This document shows, one piece after another, positions 53,429 through 63,742 of a stretch of DNA of 64,000 nucleotides; the stretch's first letter is position 1; every line of letters starts with the position of its first letter. A program made the position numbers and the translations under genes. The DNA is taken from assembly GCA_018241225.1 (NCBI GenBank), contig JAFEEG010000002.1:62001-126000 (forward strand). The letters run 5' to 3'. The notes below the pieces were generated by a model. The model was given only the letters and a program-made list of their open reading frames with translations. It was not told the origin of the DNA and ran no database searches. Origin of the DNA: Pseudomonadota bacterium. Lineage in GTDB: Bacteria > Pseudomonadota > Gammaproteobacteria > Burkholderiales > Burkholderiaceae_C.

Positions 53429-54637
53429 TCAGCGCGCGCCGCTCGTCTTCATGAGTGCGGCCAGGCTGCGGGCGAGTTGTTCCAGCGCGCTCAGATTGTG
53501 GACCGCGAGCATCGCGTCTGCATGGCGGTGCAACATGGCCGCACCGCGCGCAAGGGGTGCATAACCCTCGAAGCGCAGCAGCGGGTTGAGCCACAGCACG
53601 CGCCGTGCGTGGCGCTTGAGCCAGCGCAACTGCTCCTCGAGCACTTCGGGCTCGCCGGTATCCAGTCCGTCGCTGATGAGCAGCACCAGGCTGCGCCGCC
53701 CGGTGAGGCGGCGCGCGTGCCCGGTACGCAGTTGCACCAGCGATTCGCCAAGCCGCGTGCCGCCCGCGAAGTCGTCGATGGCCGCACTGGCGGCCAGGAG
53801 CATGTCGTCCGTATCGGCCAGGCGGAAGGCCGGTGTCAGGTCGGTCAGGTGCGTGCCGAAGGCGAACACGTCGCGCCGGCCGGCCCGACGGGTGGACGCA
53901 TGCAGGAACGCCAGCAGCAGGCGTGCGTAACGCTCCATGGAGCCCGACACATCCACCAGCACCAGTAGCGGCAGGGGCTGCTCGCGCCGCACGAGCCTGG
54001 GCAGCCACACCAGCTCGCCGCCGGTGCGCCCGGCCTCGTGCAGCACGCCGGGCCAGTGCATGCGCGAATGGGCGCGGCCCGCTCCAGCATGACGAAGTCG
54101 CCGCGCAGGCAGCGTGGGCACGGGCAGCGCAATTTCGCGGGCCAGGCGCTCGACCAGCCGGTACTCCTCGGCGCCCAGGGCGTTGAAGTCGGCATGGTGC
54201 AGCCGGGCGCGTTCGCTGGCCGTCATGGCGGCATCGAACTGCACTTCCTTGTCGTTCTGCGCGGCCGGCTTGGGCACGCTGGGGGCGGCCAGTGCCTCGC
54301 GCACGCGCGGTCGGCGGCGCGGCGGCTCGGCCTTGCCCTCTGCGCTGGGAAGCATCTGGGCCAGCAGCTTGTTGGCCAGCTCCGGGTCCTGGAACCAGGC
54401 CTCGAACAGTTCTCGAAATACCAGGCGGTCCTGCTCGCGGCTGACCATGACGGCCTCCATGGCCGCGCTCAGGTCGTTCTTGGCCGAGATGCCGACGAGC
54501 GTTGCAGCCTGCGCGGCCAGCGCGATGCGCGCCGCATCCATGGGAACGCCCGCGCGGCGCAGGGCACGGCCGAAGGCGGCGATGTTGCCCGCCAGCTTGC
54601 CGCGACGGGCATCGCCGAGCTGCTGTACCTGGTTCAT
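53429..54637 (-). CDS. coxE: CoxE-like VWA-domain protein
   Basis: 402 aa from ATG 54637. The N-terminus is helical (AAFGRALRRAGVPMDAARIA); the C-terminal half is a von Willebrand A fold with a MIDAS motif LLVLVDVSGSMERYARLLLAF, plus LVLLISDGLDTGE. CoxE pairs with the CoxD AAA+ ATPase to rebuild the [CuSMo] site in true CODH. Here the pair is likely kept for a related insertion task. Confidence 0.9.
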   Translation of the reverse strand: MNQVQQLGDARRGKLAGNIAAFGRALRRAGVPMDAARIALAAQAATLVGISAKNDLSAAMEAVMVSREQDRLVFRELFEAWFQDPELANKLLAQMLPSAEGKAEPPRRRPRVREALAAPSVPKPAAQNDKEVQFDAAMTASERARLHHADFNALGAEEYRLVERLAREIALPVPTLPARRLRHAGAGRAHSRMHWPGVLHEAGRTGGELVWLPRLVRREQPLPLLVLVDVSGSMERYARLLLAFLHASTRRAGRRDVFAFGTHLTDLTPAFRLADTDDMLLAASAAIDDFAGGTRLGESLVQLRTGHARRLTGRRSLVLLISDGLDTGEPEVLEEQLRWLKRHARRVLWLNPLLRFEGYAPLARGAAMLHRHADAMLAVHNLSALEQLARSLAALMKTSGAR

Positions 54638-54681
54638 CGAAACGCTCGCTCTTGCTGCTGCGTGAAGTGCGTGTGTACGCG

Positions 54682-55599
<918 letters not shown>

Positions 55600-55608
55600 C
55601 GAGCGAGG

Positions 55609-56400
55609 TTAACCGAGGGCCTTGGCGACGGCGCGCTGGGCCAGGACGCTGATCAGGTTGGCGCGGTAGGCCGCCGACGCATGCAGGTCGCTGTTCAGGT
55701 CGCTGGCATCGATCTTCACCGCGGCCGCTGCCTGCGGCGTGAAGCTCTTGTTCAGCGCATCTTCCAGGCCGGCATGGCGGAACACGCCGTTGCCAGCACC
55801 CGTGATGGCCACGCGCACGCCGCCATCGAACTGCGCCAGGAACACGCCCACCAGCGGGAAGTGCGAGGCCTGCTGCAGGTGCTTCTCGTACACCGCGCGC
55901 TTGGGAACGGGAAAGCGCACCGCCGTGATGAGCTCGCCGTCCTTCAGTGCGGTGGTGAACAGCCCCTGGAAGAAGTCGTCCGCCGCGATCTCGCGCTGCG
56001 TGGTGACCACCGTGGCGCCCGTGGCCAGCACGGCGCTGGGGTAGCAGGCCGCCGGGTCGTTGTTGGCCAGCGAGCCGCCGATGGTGCCCATGGTGCGCAC
56101 CTGACGGTCGCCGATGTGGTCGGCCAGCCAGGCCAGCGCCGGGAAGGCCGACTTCACGTCGGCATTGCGCGCCACGTCGGCATGCCGGGTCATGGCCCCG
56201 ATCACGATCTGGTTGCCGTCCTTCTTGACGCCGGCCAACTCGGCGATGCCGCCCAGGTCGACCAGTTGCTCGGGCGCGGACAGGCGCAGCTTCATCGAGG
56301 CCAGCAGGGTCTGGCCACCGGCCAGCGGCTTGCCGCCCGCGGTGGCCAGCTTGACCGCATCGGCCAGCGAGGCGGGACGTTCGAAGGTGAATGCATACAT
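55609..56400 (-). CDS. coxM: Cox FAD-binding medium subunit
   Basis: 263 aa. YAFTFERPASLADAVKLATA then AGGKPLAGGQTLLASMKLRL and TMGTIGGSLANNDPAACYPS are the FAD contacts of the CoxM/xanthine oxidase middle-subunit family; a CO_deh_flav_C domain follows. Transfers electrons from the 2Fe-2S subunit to quinone or ETF-like acceptors. GAAGGAAC precedes ATG 56400. Confidence 0.94.
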   Translation of the reverse strand: MYAFTFERPASLADAVKLATAGGKPLAGGQTLLASMKLRLSAPEQLVDLGGIAELAGVKKDGNQIVIGAMTRHADVARNADVKSAFPALAWLADHIGDRQVRTMGTIGGSLANNDPAACYPSAVLATGATVVTTQREIAADDFFQGLFTTALKDGELITAVRFPVPKRAVYEKHLQQASHFPLVGVFLAQFDGGVRVAITGAGNGVFRHAGLEDALNKSFTPQAAAAVKIDASDLNSDLHASAAYRANLISVLAQRAVAKALG

Positions 56401-56427
56401 GGTGATGTTCCTTCTCTGCGTTGTTCT

Positions 56428-58812
56428 TCAGGCTGCGCCGGCGGCGTGCATGGCTTCCCACACGCGGTTGGGCGATGCGGGCATGTCCAGGTCCTTCACG
56501 CCCAGCGGGCCCAGTGCGTCGAGCACCGCGTTGATCACCGCCGGCGGCGAGCCGATGGCGCCGGCCTCGCCGCAGCCCTTGGTGCCCAGCGGGTTGTGGG
56601 TGCAGGGCGTGCAGGTGGTGTCCAGCTTGAAGTTGGGGAAGTTGCGTGCGCGCGGCATGGCGTAGTCCATGAAGCTGCCGGTGAGCAGCTGGCCGCTCTC
56701 GTTGTCGTACACGCAGTTTTCCAGCAGCGCCTGGCCGATGCCCTGCACGATGCCACCTTGCACCTGCCCTTCCACGATCATCGGGTTGATGATGGTGCCG
56801 AAGTCGTCCACCGCGGTGAAGCGATCGACCGTGACTTCGCCGGTGCCCTTGTCGATCTCCACCTCGCAGATGTAGGTGCCGCCCGGGAAGGTGAAGTTGG
56901 TCGGGTCGTAGAAGGCGGTTTCGTTCAGGCCCGGCTCGAGCTTGTCGAGCGGGTAGTTGTGCGGCACGTAGGCCGTGAGCGCCACCTGGCCGAAGGGGAT
57001 CTTCTTGTCGGTGCCCTTCACGCTGAACTCGCCGCCCGCGAAGTCGATGTCGGCATCGCTGGCTTCCATGAGGTGCGCCGCGATCTTCTTGGCCTTGGCC
57101 TCGATCTTGTCCAGCGCCTTCATGATGGCCGCGCCGCCCACCGAGATGGAGCGCGAGCCATAGGTGCCCATGCCGAAGGGCACACGGCCGGTGTCGCCAT
57201 GCACCACGTCCACGTTCTCCACCGGAATGCCCAGGCGAGCGGCCACCACCTGCGCAAAGGTGGTTTCGTGGCCCTGGCCGTGGCTGTGCGAGCCGGTGAA
57301 CACCGTCACGCTGCCGGTGGGGTGCACGCGGATCTCGCCGCATTCGAACAGGCCCGCGCGTGCGCCGAGCGCCCCTGCGATGTTCGACGGCGCGATGCCG
57401 CAGGCCTCGATGTAGCTGGAATAGCCCACGCCGCGCAGCTTGCCCTTGGCCTCGCTGGCAGCCTTGCGGGCCGCGTAGCCGGCCACGTCCGCCAGTTGCT
57501 GGGCCTTGTTCATCGAGGCATGGAAGTCACCTGTGTCGTACTGCAGCGCCACCGGCGTCTGGTAGGGGAACTGGGTGATGAAGTTGCGCTTGCGGATCTC
57601 GTCCTGGCCCAGCTTCATGTCCCAGGCGCAGCGCGTGACCAGGCGCTCCAGCAGGTAGGTGGCCTCGGGCCGCCCGGCTCCGCGGTACGCATCCACCGGC
57701 GCGGTGTTGGTGAACCAGGCGTCCACCTCCACGTAGATCTGCGGGGTGGTGTACTGGCCGGCCAGCAGCGTGGCGTACAGGATGGTAGGCACCGCCGTCG
57801 AGAAGGTCGACAGGTAGGCACCCAGGTTGGCGTCGGTGTGCGCGCGCATGGCCAGGAACTTGCCGTCCTTGTCCATGGCCATCTCGGCGTGGCTCACGTG
57901 GTCGCGGCCATGCGCGTCCGACAGGAACGACTCGGACCGGTCGGCCACCCACTTGATGCTGCGGTTGAGCTGCTTGCTGGCCCAGGTGAGGGCCACGTCT
58001 TCCGCATACAGGAAGATCTTGGAGCCGAAGCCACCGCCCACGTCGGGCGCGATGACCCGCACCTTGTGCTCGGGCAGGCCCAGCACGAAGGCCGTCATCA
58101 ACAGGCGCTCCACGTGCGGGTTCTGGTTGGCCACGTACAGCGTGTATTCCTCGTTGGCACGGTTGTAGGCAGCCACGGCCACGCGCGGCTCGATGGCGTT
58201 GGGAATGAGCCGGTTGTTGACCAGGTCCAGCTTGGTGATGTGCGCGGCGCTGGCAAACACGGCATCGACCGCCGCCTTGTCGCCCAGCGTCCACTTGTAG
58301 CACTGGTTGTCGGGCGCCTGCTCGTGGATGGCGACGCCGCTGCTCTTCTTGGCGGCGTCGGCCACGCTCACCAGCGCGGGCAGCACGTCGTAGTCGACCT
58401 GCACCGCCTCGGCCGCATTGCGCGCCTGCTCCAGCGTCTCGGCCACCACCAGTGCTACGTGGTCGCCCACGTAGCGCACCTTGCCGATGGCCAGGATGGG
58501 GTGCGGCGGCTCCTTCATGGGCGTGCCGTCGGGGTTGTTGATGAGCCAGCCGCAGGGCAGCCCGCCCATCTTTCCGTCGATGTCCTTGCCGCTGAAGATG
58601 CCGATCACGCCGGGCATGTCCTTGGCGGCGGAAATGTCGATGCTCTTGATGGCAGCGTGCGCATGCGGCGACCGCACGAACACGGCATGGGACTGGCGCT
58701 CCATGAACACGTCGGAGGTGTACTGGCCCGCACCGGTCAGGAAGCGAACGTCTTCCTTGCGCTTGTAGGCCTCGCCGATGTGCGGGAGGCTGGCGAAATC
58801 GTTGGCACCCAT
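56428..58812 (-). CDS. coxL: Form II CoxL, molybdopterin-binding large subunit
   Basis: 794 aa Mo-hydroxylase. The active-site loop reads AYRGAGR (residues 375-381), the form II signature; true (form I) CO dehydrogenases have AYRCSFR with the Cu-binding Cys, which is missing here. [54 protein letters not shown] and the catalytic Glu in [20 protein letters not shown] are intact. The likely substrate is an aldehyde or N-heterocycle rather than CO, but that is not proven. Order S-L-M also marks form II. Confidence 0.93.
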   Translation of the reverse strand: MGANDFASLPHIGEAYKRKEDVRFLTGAGQYTSDVFMERQSHAVFVRSPHAHAAIKSIDISAAKDMPGVIGIFSGKDIDGKMGGLPCGWLINNPDGTPMKEPPHPILAIGKVRYVGDHVALVVAETLEQARNAAEAVQVDYDVLPALVSVADAAKKSSGVAIHEQAPDNQCYKWTLGDKAAVDAVFASAAHITKLDLVNNRLIPNAIEPRVAVAAYNRANEEYTLYVANQNPHVERLLMTAFVLGLPEHKVRVIAPDVGGGFGSKIFLYAEDVALTWASKQLNRSIKWVADRSESFLSDAHGRDHVSHAEMAMDKDGKFLAMRAHTDANLGAYLSTFSTAVPTILYATLLAGQYTTPQIYVEVDAWFTNTAPVDAYRGAGRPEATYLLERLVTRCAWDMKLGQDEIRKRNFITQFPYQTPVALQYDTGDFHASMNKAQQLADVAGYAARKAASEAKGKLRGVGYSSYIEACGIAPSNIAGALGARAGLFECGEIRVHPTGSVTVFTGSHSHGQGHETTFAQVVAARLGIPVENVDVVHGDTGRVPFGMGTYGSRSISVGGAAIMKALDKIEAKAKKIAAHLMEASDADIDFAGGEFSVKGTDKKIPFGQVALTAYVPHNYPLDKLEPGLNETAFYDPTNFTFPGGTYICEVEIDKGTGEVTVDRFTAVDDFGTIINPMIVEGQVQGGIVQGIGQALLENCVYDNESGQLLTGSFMDYAMPRARNFPNFKLDTTCTPCTHNPLGTKGCGEAGAIGSPPAVINAVLDALGPLGVKDLDMPASPNRVWEAMHAAGAA

Positions 58813-58828
58813 GGTTGTCTCCTCGGGT

Positions 58829-59305
<477 letters not shown>

Positions 59306-59448
59306 TTGGCTGTCTCCAAAGTTTGGTGATGGCTGGTGTGCTGTCCCACAATCCGTGCGCGTTCATGCACAGTGGTGCACAGGCGGTTCGGGATATTGGA
59401 CGCCGCTCCACAAGCGCACGCTAGGCAAAAACCCTAGACGCATTGCGC
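59306..59448. promoter_or_regulatory. cox/regulator divergent promoter with two inverted repeats
   Basis: 143 bp. TGCAC-AGTG-GTGCA lies at 59366-59379 and CTAGG-N7-CCTAG at 59421-59437; both are candidate operators, the second just before the regulator start. No sigma-54 -24/-12 element is found, in keeping with the regulator lacking a sigma-54 activation domain. A sigma-70 box is not clear. Confidence 0.45.
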
Positions 59449-60666
59449 ATGGCGCATGAAATTCTCAAAATGAAACAGGCTGGCCCCGCTACGGTGCGCG
59501 CACCGCGTTCCACTCCAAAGCAAATGCTCACCTCAACCCCTTCGCTGCCCCGCCCCGAACGCGGCACCCTCATCGCGCAGGCGCGCCGCGACTGGTTCGC
59601 GGGCACCGTTGCCGACACCGGCGTGCAGCCGCGCATCGAGCCATGGATCACCCGCTCGTGGCAGCGCTGCCTGGGCGCCGGCCAGCGGCCGCAGCATGCG
59701 GTCAGCTTCGATGCCGTCTCGCGTGCCAGGGCGCGCGAAGTGGCCGAGCGCAACCGGCCGCTGGCCATGGCGGCACGCCCGGTCATCGAGCGGCTGTCGC
59801 GCACCCTGGCCGACACGCGCTATTTCCCGATCCTCACCGACGCCCAGGGCATCGTGGTGGAGGTGGGCGCCCTGCCCCGGCTGGGTGAGCGCGACGAGCA
59901 GCGCGCGCTCGACCTCGCACGCGTCGGCGTGGATTTGTCCGAGGCGGCGGTGGGCACCACCGCCATTGGCGCCGTGCTGGCCGAGCAGGAGCCCGTGTGG
60001 CTGCACCGAGGCGAGCATTTCTTCGACGCCACCAGCATCTACAGCTGCGCGGGCGCCCCGCTGTTCAACCCCCAGGGCCATTGCGTGGGCATGCTCGACC
60101 TGACCGGCGTGAACGAGCAGGAGCGGCCCGAGCTCAAGCACCTGGCCGCCACCTCGGCCCGCGCCATCGAGAACGCGCTGATGCTGCAGCACTCTTGCGC
60201 GCTGCTGCTGCACCTGGCCTGGCCTGGCTACAGCGTGGGCCCCGAAGCCATGGGCCTGCTGGCGCTGGACGAGGAAGGCTTCGTCACCGGCGCCAATGCC
60301 TGCGCCCGCCAGATGCTGCACCAGCCCCTGCTGGCGGGCAGCCCGGGCGACCTGCATGCCACCGACCTGTTCGCCCTGCCGCATTCGATGCTGCTCGACG
60401 CCGCGCGGCGCGAAGACGTGGCGCTGGAAGTGCCCCTGTGGTCGGGCCTGCGCGTGCGGGCCCGGGTGCAGCGACCCGGCCGCCAGACGCCCGTCACCGA
60501 GGCGGGCACCAGCAAGCCACGCCTGCGCGAAGTCGAGGGCGAGCTGATTCGCCGCGCCGTCGACGAAGCGCGCGGCAATGTCGCCGAGGCGGCGCGCGCA
60601 TTGGGCATCAGCCGGGCCACGGTCTATCGCAAGCTGTGGCAGGCGCGGCGGCCCAGTTCTTCCTGA
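59449..60666 (+). CDS. AcoR-like GAF/Fis regulator without AAA+ domain
   Basis: 405 aa from ATG 59449; a TTG at 59443 is also possible. N-terminus IEPWITRSWQRCLGAG and 'RPVIERLSRTLADTRYFPIL' resemble AcoR-type regulators; a GAF domain follows (RVGVDLSEAAVGTTAIGAVL; SIYSCAGAPLFNPQGHCVGM). The usual sigma-54 AAA+ domain is absent. A Fis-type HTH ends the protein (EGELIRRAVDEARGNVAEAA, RALGISRATVYRKLWQA). Divergent from coxS, so probably the cox regulator, acting without sigma-54. Effector unknown. Confidence 0.88.
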   Translation: MAHEILKMKQAGPATVRAPRSTPKQMLTSTPSLPRPERGTLIAQARRDWFAGTVADTGVQPRIEPWITRSWQRCLGAGQRPQHAVSFDAVSRARAREVAERNRPLAMAARPVIERLSRTLADTRYFPILTDAQGIVVEVGALPRLGERDEQRALDLARVGVDLSEAAVGTTAIGAVLAEQEPVWLHRGEHFFDATSIYSCAGAPLFNPQGHCVGMLDLTGVNEQERPELKHLAATSARAIENALMLQHSCALLLHLAWPGYSVGPEAMGLLALDEEGFVTGANACARQMLHQPLLAGSPGDLHATDLFALPHSMLLDAARREDVALEVPLWSGLRVRARVQRPGRQTPVTEAGTSKPRLREVEGELIRRAVDEARGNVAEAARALGISRATVYRKLWQARRPSSS

Positions 60667-60685
60667 CGCGGCCCGCGCGCCGGTC

Positions 60686-61483
60686 TCAACTGCCCAGCGC
60701 CACCACCACCGACGATTCGTCCACCCACGCCACCACGCGCTGGCGAACGCGCAGGGCGTCGGCGGGCGCCGCGAAGCCAACCAGGTGCAGGCCGGGCGCG
60801 AGCGCCAGGGTGATCTCGTCGCCGCTGTCTCCGCGCGCCACGCGGGTCACGCTTCCTTCGAGGCGGTTGGTGCTTGCCTCGGTGCCAGGTGCCGGCGCAG
60901 CGCGGGCCACCTTCACCGCGGTGGCCTTGCACAGCGCGATCACCGGCATGCCCGGCGCCAGGCCCAGCAGCTGCACGCTTTCCAGGGTCACGCGGGCAGC
61001 AATGCGCCCCTTGTCCCCCAGGCCCAGCCACACGCGTGCCGCGGGCCCGTCGCCTTCCAGTTGCTCGACACGCGCGGGCATCTGGTTGCGCATGCTGGTG
61101 CGCAGGGCCAGCCAGCCCAGCGCCGGCCCGGCGCCCTGCAGCGCCACGGGCGCCTGCGCCGGGGTGGACGCACCGGCCGCAAACCGGGCCTGCACCTCGC
61201 GCCGCGCTGTCTCCATGGCGTCGGCCAGGGCGAGCAGCTCGTTGCCCTGCGGCGTCAGCGTGGCCCCGCCACCACCGGCGCCACCCACGGCGCGTTCGAG
61301 CAAGGCCACGCCCGCCAGGTTGCCCAGCGTGTCGATGGCCTGCCAGGCCGCCTTGTAGCTCACGCCCGCATCGCGCGCCGCCTGCGAGATGCTGCCGGTG
61401 CGGCCTATGCCGCGCAGGATGTCGATGCGCTTGTCGGAGGGCCCGTGGCCCAGGGCGTCGATGTAGCGGTGGGTGGTGGTCAT
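60686..61483 (-). CDS. modE: Molybdate-responsive regulator ModE
   Basis: 265 aa from ATG 61483. Winged HTH (DILRGIGRTGSISQAARDAG, VSYKAAWQAIDTLGNLAG, LLERAVGGAGGGGATLTPQG) followed by two Mop/TOBE molybdate-binding modules (ARTS-type segment MRNQMPARVEQLEGDGPAAR; STNRLEGSVTRVARGD). Binds molybdate and represses modABC. Divergent from modA with a perfect ModE operator between them. Confidence 0.95.
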   Translation of the reverse strand: MTTTHRYIDALGHGPSDKRIDILRGIGRTGSISQAARDAGVSYKAAWQAIDTLGNLAGVALLERAVGGAGGGGATLTPQGNELLALADAMETARREVQARFAAGASTPAQAPVALQGAGPALGWLALRTSMRNQMPARVEQLEGDGPAARVWLGLGDKGRIAARVTLESVQLLGLAPGMPVIALCKATAVKVARAAPAPGTEASTNRLEGSVTRVARGDSGDEITLALAPGLHLVGFAAPADALRVRQRVVAWVDESSVVVALGS

Positions 61484-61527
61484 GGGCCGATTGTGCGGTG
61501 GGGCCTTTCGCCGGCCCGCTAAACTAG

Positions 61528-61550
61528 CGCTATTCCAATTTTGAATAGCG
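61528..61550. promoter_or_regulatory. ModE operator
   Basis: CGCTATTC-CAATTTT-GAATAGCG: perfect 8-bp arms with 7-bp spacer, closely matching the ModE consensus CGCTATATA-N6-TATATAGCG. It ends 9 bp before the modA ATG and follows a -10-like TAAACT (61520-61525), so ModE-Mo would block transcription start. Confidence 0.85.
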
Positions 61551-61559
61551 ATTGCAACC

Positions 61560-62327
61560 ATGCGTCAAACTGCCTTGCGCCTGTTCGCCCGCCTGCTCCC
61601 ACCTCTGGCCGCCCTGGCCATGGCGCTGCCCTCCCAGGCGCAGGACCTCGTGGTCTCGGCCGCCGCCAGCCTGACCCAGGCCTTCCGTGACGTGGGCGAG
61701 CAATACGAGAAGGCGCACCCGGGCCGCAAGGTGGTGTTCAACTTTGCCGCCTCGGGCGCGCTGCTGGCGCAGATGCAGCAGGGCGCACCGGTGGACGTGT
61801 TCGCCTCGGCCGACCAGCCCACCATGGACCGCGCCGCCAGCGCCAAGCTGCTGGCCGATGGCACGCGCGCCGACTTCGCACGCAACACGCTGGTGGTGGT
61901 GCTGCCGTCGTCCAGCAAGCTCGAGCCCAAGGCGCTCAAGGACCTGGCCGCGCCTGAATTTGCGCGCCTGGCCTCGGGCACGCCGGCTTCCGTGCCGGCA
62001 GGCAAGTACACCGCCGATGCCGTGGCCGCCGCCGGCCTGACCGAGTCGTTGCAGCCGCGCTGGGTGTTCGGCGAGAGCGTGCGGCAGGTGCTCAACTACG
62101 TGGCGCGCGCCGAGGTGGACGGTGGCTTTGTCTACCGTACCGACGCACTCATCGAGGCCGACAAGACCCGCATCGCCTTCACGGTGCCTACGTCCAACCC
62201 GGTGACCTACCCCATCGCCCAGGTCGCGGCCAGCACCAACGCACAAGCAGCCAAGGACTTCATCGCCTTCGTGCGCGGTGCCTCGGGCCAGGCCATCCTG
62301 CAGCGCTACGGCTTCTCGCCACCCTGA
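61560..62327 (+). CDS. modA: Molybdate-binding protein ModA
   Basis: 255 aa. Signal peptide LLPPLAALAMALPSQAQ; DLVVSAAASLTQAFRDVGEQ, FNFAASGALLAQMQQGAPVD, VFASADQPTMDRA, and FGESVRQVLNYVARAEVDGG, then FVYRTDAL are the usual ModA ligand regions (Ser/Ala/Tyr). Delivers molybdate to ModBC. Confidence 0.96.
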   Translation: MRQTALRLFARLLPPLAALAMALPSQAQDLVVSAAASLTQAFRDVGEQYEKAHPGRKVVFNFAASGALLAQMQQGAPVDVFASADQPTMDRAASAKLLADGTRADFARNTLVVVLPSSSKLEPKALKDLAAPEFARLASGTPASVPAGKYTADAVAAAGLTESLQPRWVFGESVRQVLNYVARAEVDGGFVYRTDALIEADKTRIAFTVPTSNPVTYPIAQVAASTNAQAAKDFIAFVRGASGQAILQRYGFSPP

Positions 62328-62355
62328 GTCCATCTTGGGTTCGTTCACACCCGCC

Positions 62356-63009
62356 ATGCTTCAGCCGCTGTTCCTCACGCTGAAGGTGGCACTTCTGGCC
62401 ACGCTCATCGCCGGAGCCCTGGGCATCGCGGCGGGGCATTGGATGGCACGGCATCGCTTTGCCGGCCAGAACGCGCTCGACGCGGTGCTGGTGCTGCCCA
62501 TGGTGCTGCCACCCACCGTGCTGGGGTACTACCTCATCGTGCTGATCGGCCGCAACGGCGCGATTGGCGGGTGGCTGGAGCGCTGGTTTGGCATCCGGCT
62601 TCTCTTCACCTGGCAGGGCGCGGTGCTGGCCGCGGCGGTGGTGGCGTTTCCGCTCATCTACAAGGCGGCGCGCGCGGCCTTTGAAGACATCGACGTGCGC
62701 TTCCAGCTGGCCGCGCGCACGCTGGGCGCCAGCGAGTGGGAGCTGTTCTGGCGCGTGAGCCTGCCGCTGGCCACGCGCGGCATCGCCGCCGGCCTGGCCC
62801 TGACCTTTGCGCGCGCCATGGGCGAGTTCGGCGCCACGCTCATGGTGGCGGGCAACCTGCCGGGGCGCACGCAGACGCTGTCGGTGGCGGTGTACAGCGC
62901 GGTGCAGGCAGGGGACGACCCCCTGGCCCTGAGCCTCACGCTGGTGATTTCGGTGCTGTGCATCGTGCTGCTGGTGATTGCCGGCCGGCTGTTGCAGGCC
63001 AAGCATTGA
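62356..63009 (+). CDS. modB: Molybdate ABC permease ModB
   Basis: 217 aa, five to six helices. LVLPMVLPPTVLGYYLIVLI, the EAA loop RTLGASEWELFWRVSLPLA and ARAMGEFGATLMVAGNLPGR are ModB hallmarks. ATG 62356 is favoured; a TTG further upstream is possible. Gap of 28 bp to modA. Confidence 0.94.
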   Translation: MLQPLFLTLKVALLATLIAGALGIAAGHWMARHRFAGQNALDAVLVLPMVLPPTVLGYYLIVLIGRNGAIGGWLERWFGIRLLFTWQGAVLAAAVVAFPLIYKAARAAFEDIDVRFQLAARTLGASEWELFWRVSLPLATRGIAAGLALTFARAMGEFGATLMVAGNLPGRTQTLSVAVYSAVQAGDDPLALSLTLVISVLCIVLLVIAGRLLQAKH

Positions 63010-63019
63010 AGGCAAGGAC

Positions 63020-63706
63020 ATGATCGATCTGCACCTGCGCCTGTCGCTGCATTCCGAAGACCGCCATTTCGACCTCGACGTGGCGCTGCGCTCCGACAGC
63101 CCGCGCACTGCCCTGCTGGGCCCGTCGGGCGCCGGCAAATCCACCGTGCTGCTGGCCATTGCCGGCCTCATCCCCCATGCGCAGGGGCACTTGCGGGTGG
63201 GCGGCAGCACCCTGCTGGATACCGCCCGCGGCATCGACCTGCCGGCGCGCGAGCGCGGCGTAGGCTTCGTGTTCCAGGACTACGCGCTGTTTCCGCACCT
63301 GAACGTGGAGCAGAACCTGATGTTCGGTGTGCGCCGCATGGGACATGCCATGCCGTCCGGCGCCAAGGAACGCGTGTCGGCGCTGCTCGCGCAGTTCGGT
63401 CTCGAAGCGGTGCGCAGCGCGCTGCCGCGTCATCTCTCCGGCGGCCAGAGGCAGCGCGTGGCGCTGGCAAGGGCGCTGGCCACTCAGCCGCGCCTGCTGC
63501 TCCTGGACGAGCCGCTGTCCGCGCTCGACCAGGACTTGCGCTCGCGCCTGCGCGACGAAATGGCCCAGATGCTCGAGCGCGTGCAGGTGCCCACGCTGCT
63601 GGTCAGCCACGACCCCGAAGACGTCCGGGTGCTGGCCCAGTCGGTGGTGCGCATCGCGGGCGGCCGCGTGGCCGGCGCGCAGGCGGTGTCGGCGCCGCCG
63701 GCCTGA
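63020..63706 (+). CDS. modC: Molybdate ABC ATPase ModC, short form lacking Mop domain
   Basis: 228 aa. Walker A LLGPSGAGKSTVLLAIAGLI, Q-loop FVFQDYALFPHL, signature HLSGGQRQRVALARALA, Walker B LLLLDEPLSALD, H-loop LLVSHDPEDV. Canonical ModC is about 350 aa with a C-terminal TOBE/Mop domain, missing here; regulation by trans-inhibition would be lost, leaving ModE alone. AAGG lies 7 nt before ATG 63020. Confidence 0.93.
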   Translation: MIDLHLRLSLHSEDRHFDLDVALRSDSPRTALLGPSGAGKSTVLLAIAGLIPHAQGHLRVGGSTLLDTARGIDLPARERGVGFVFQDYALFPHLNVEQNLMFGVRRMGHAMPSGAKERVSALLAQFGLEAVRSALPRHLSGGQRQRVALARALATQPRLLLLDEPLSALDQDLRSRLRDEMAQMLERVQVPTLLVSHDPEDVRVLAQSVVRIAGGRVAGAQAVSAPPA

Positions 63707-63720
63707 AAAAGCGCGCGCCT

Positions 63721-63738
63721 CCCGCCTGCGACGGGCGG
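63721..63738. terminator. Possible hairpin between convergent modC and the SnoaL-like gene
   Basis: CCCGCC-TGCGAC-GGGCGG in the 36-bp gap. No adjacent T tract, so termination is uncertain. Confidence 0.3.
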
Positions 63739-63742
63739 GCCG

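Noticed and set aside
56428-58812. True aerobic CO dehydrogenase
   Set aside because: The active-site loop is AYRGAGR, not AYRCSFR, and gene order is S-L-M.
59306-59448. Sigma-54 promoter for coxS
   Set aside because: No TGGCAC-N5-TTGC-like element with correct GG/GC spacing was found on the minus strand.
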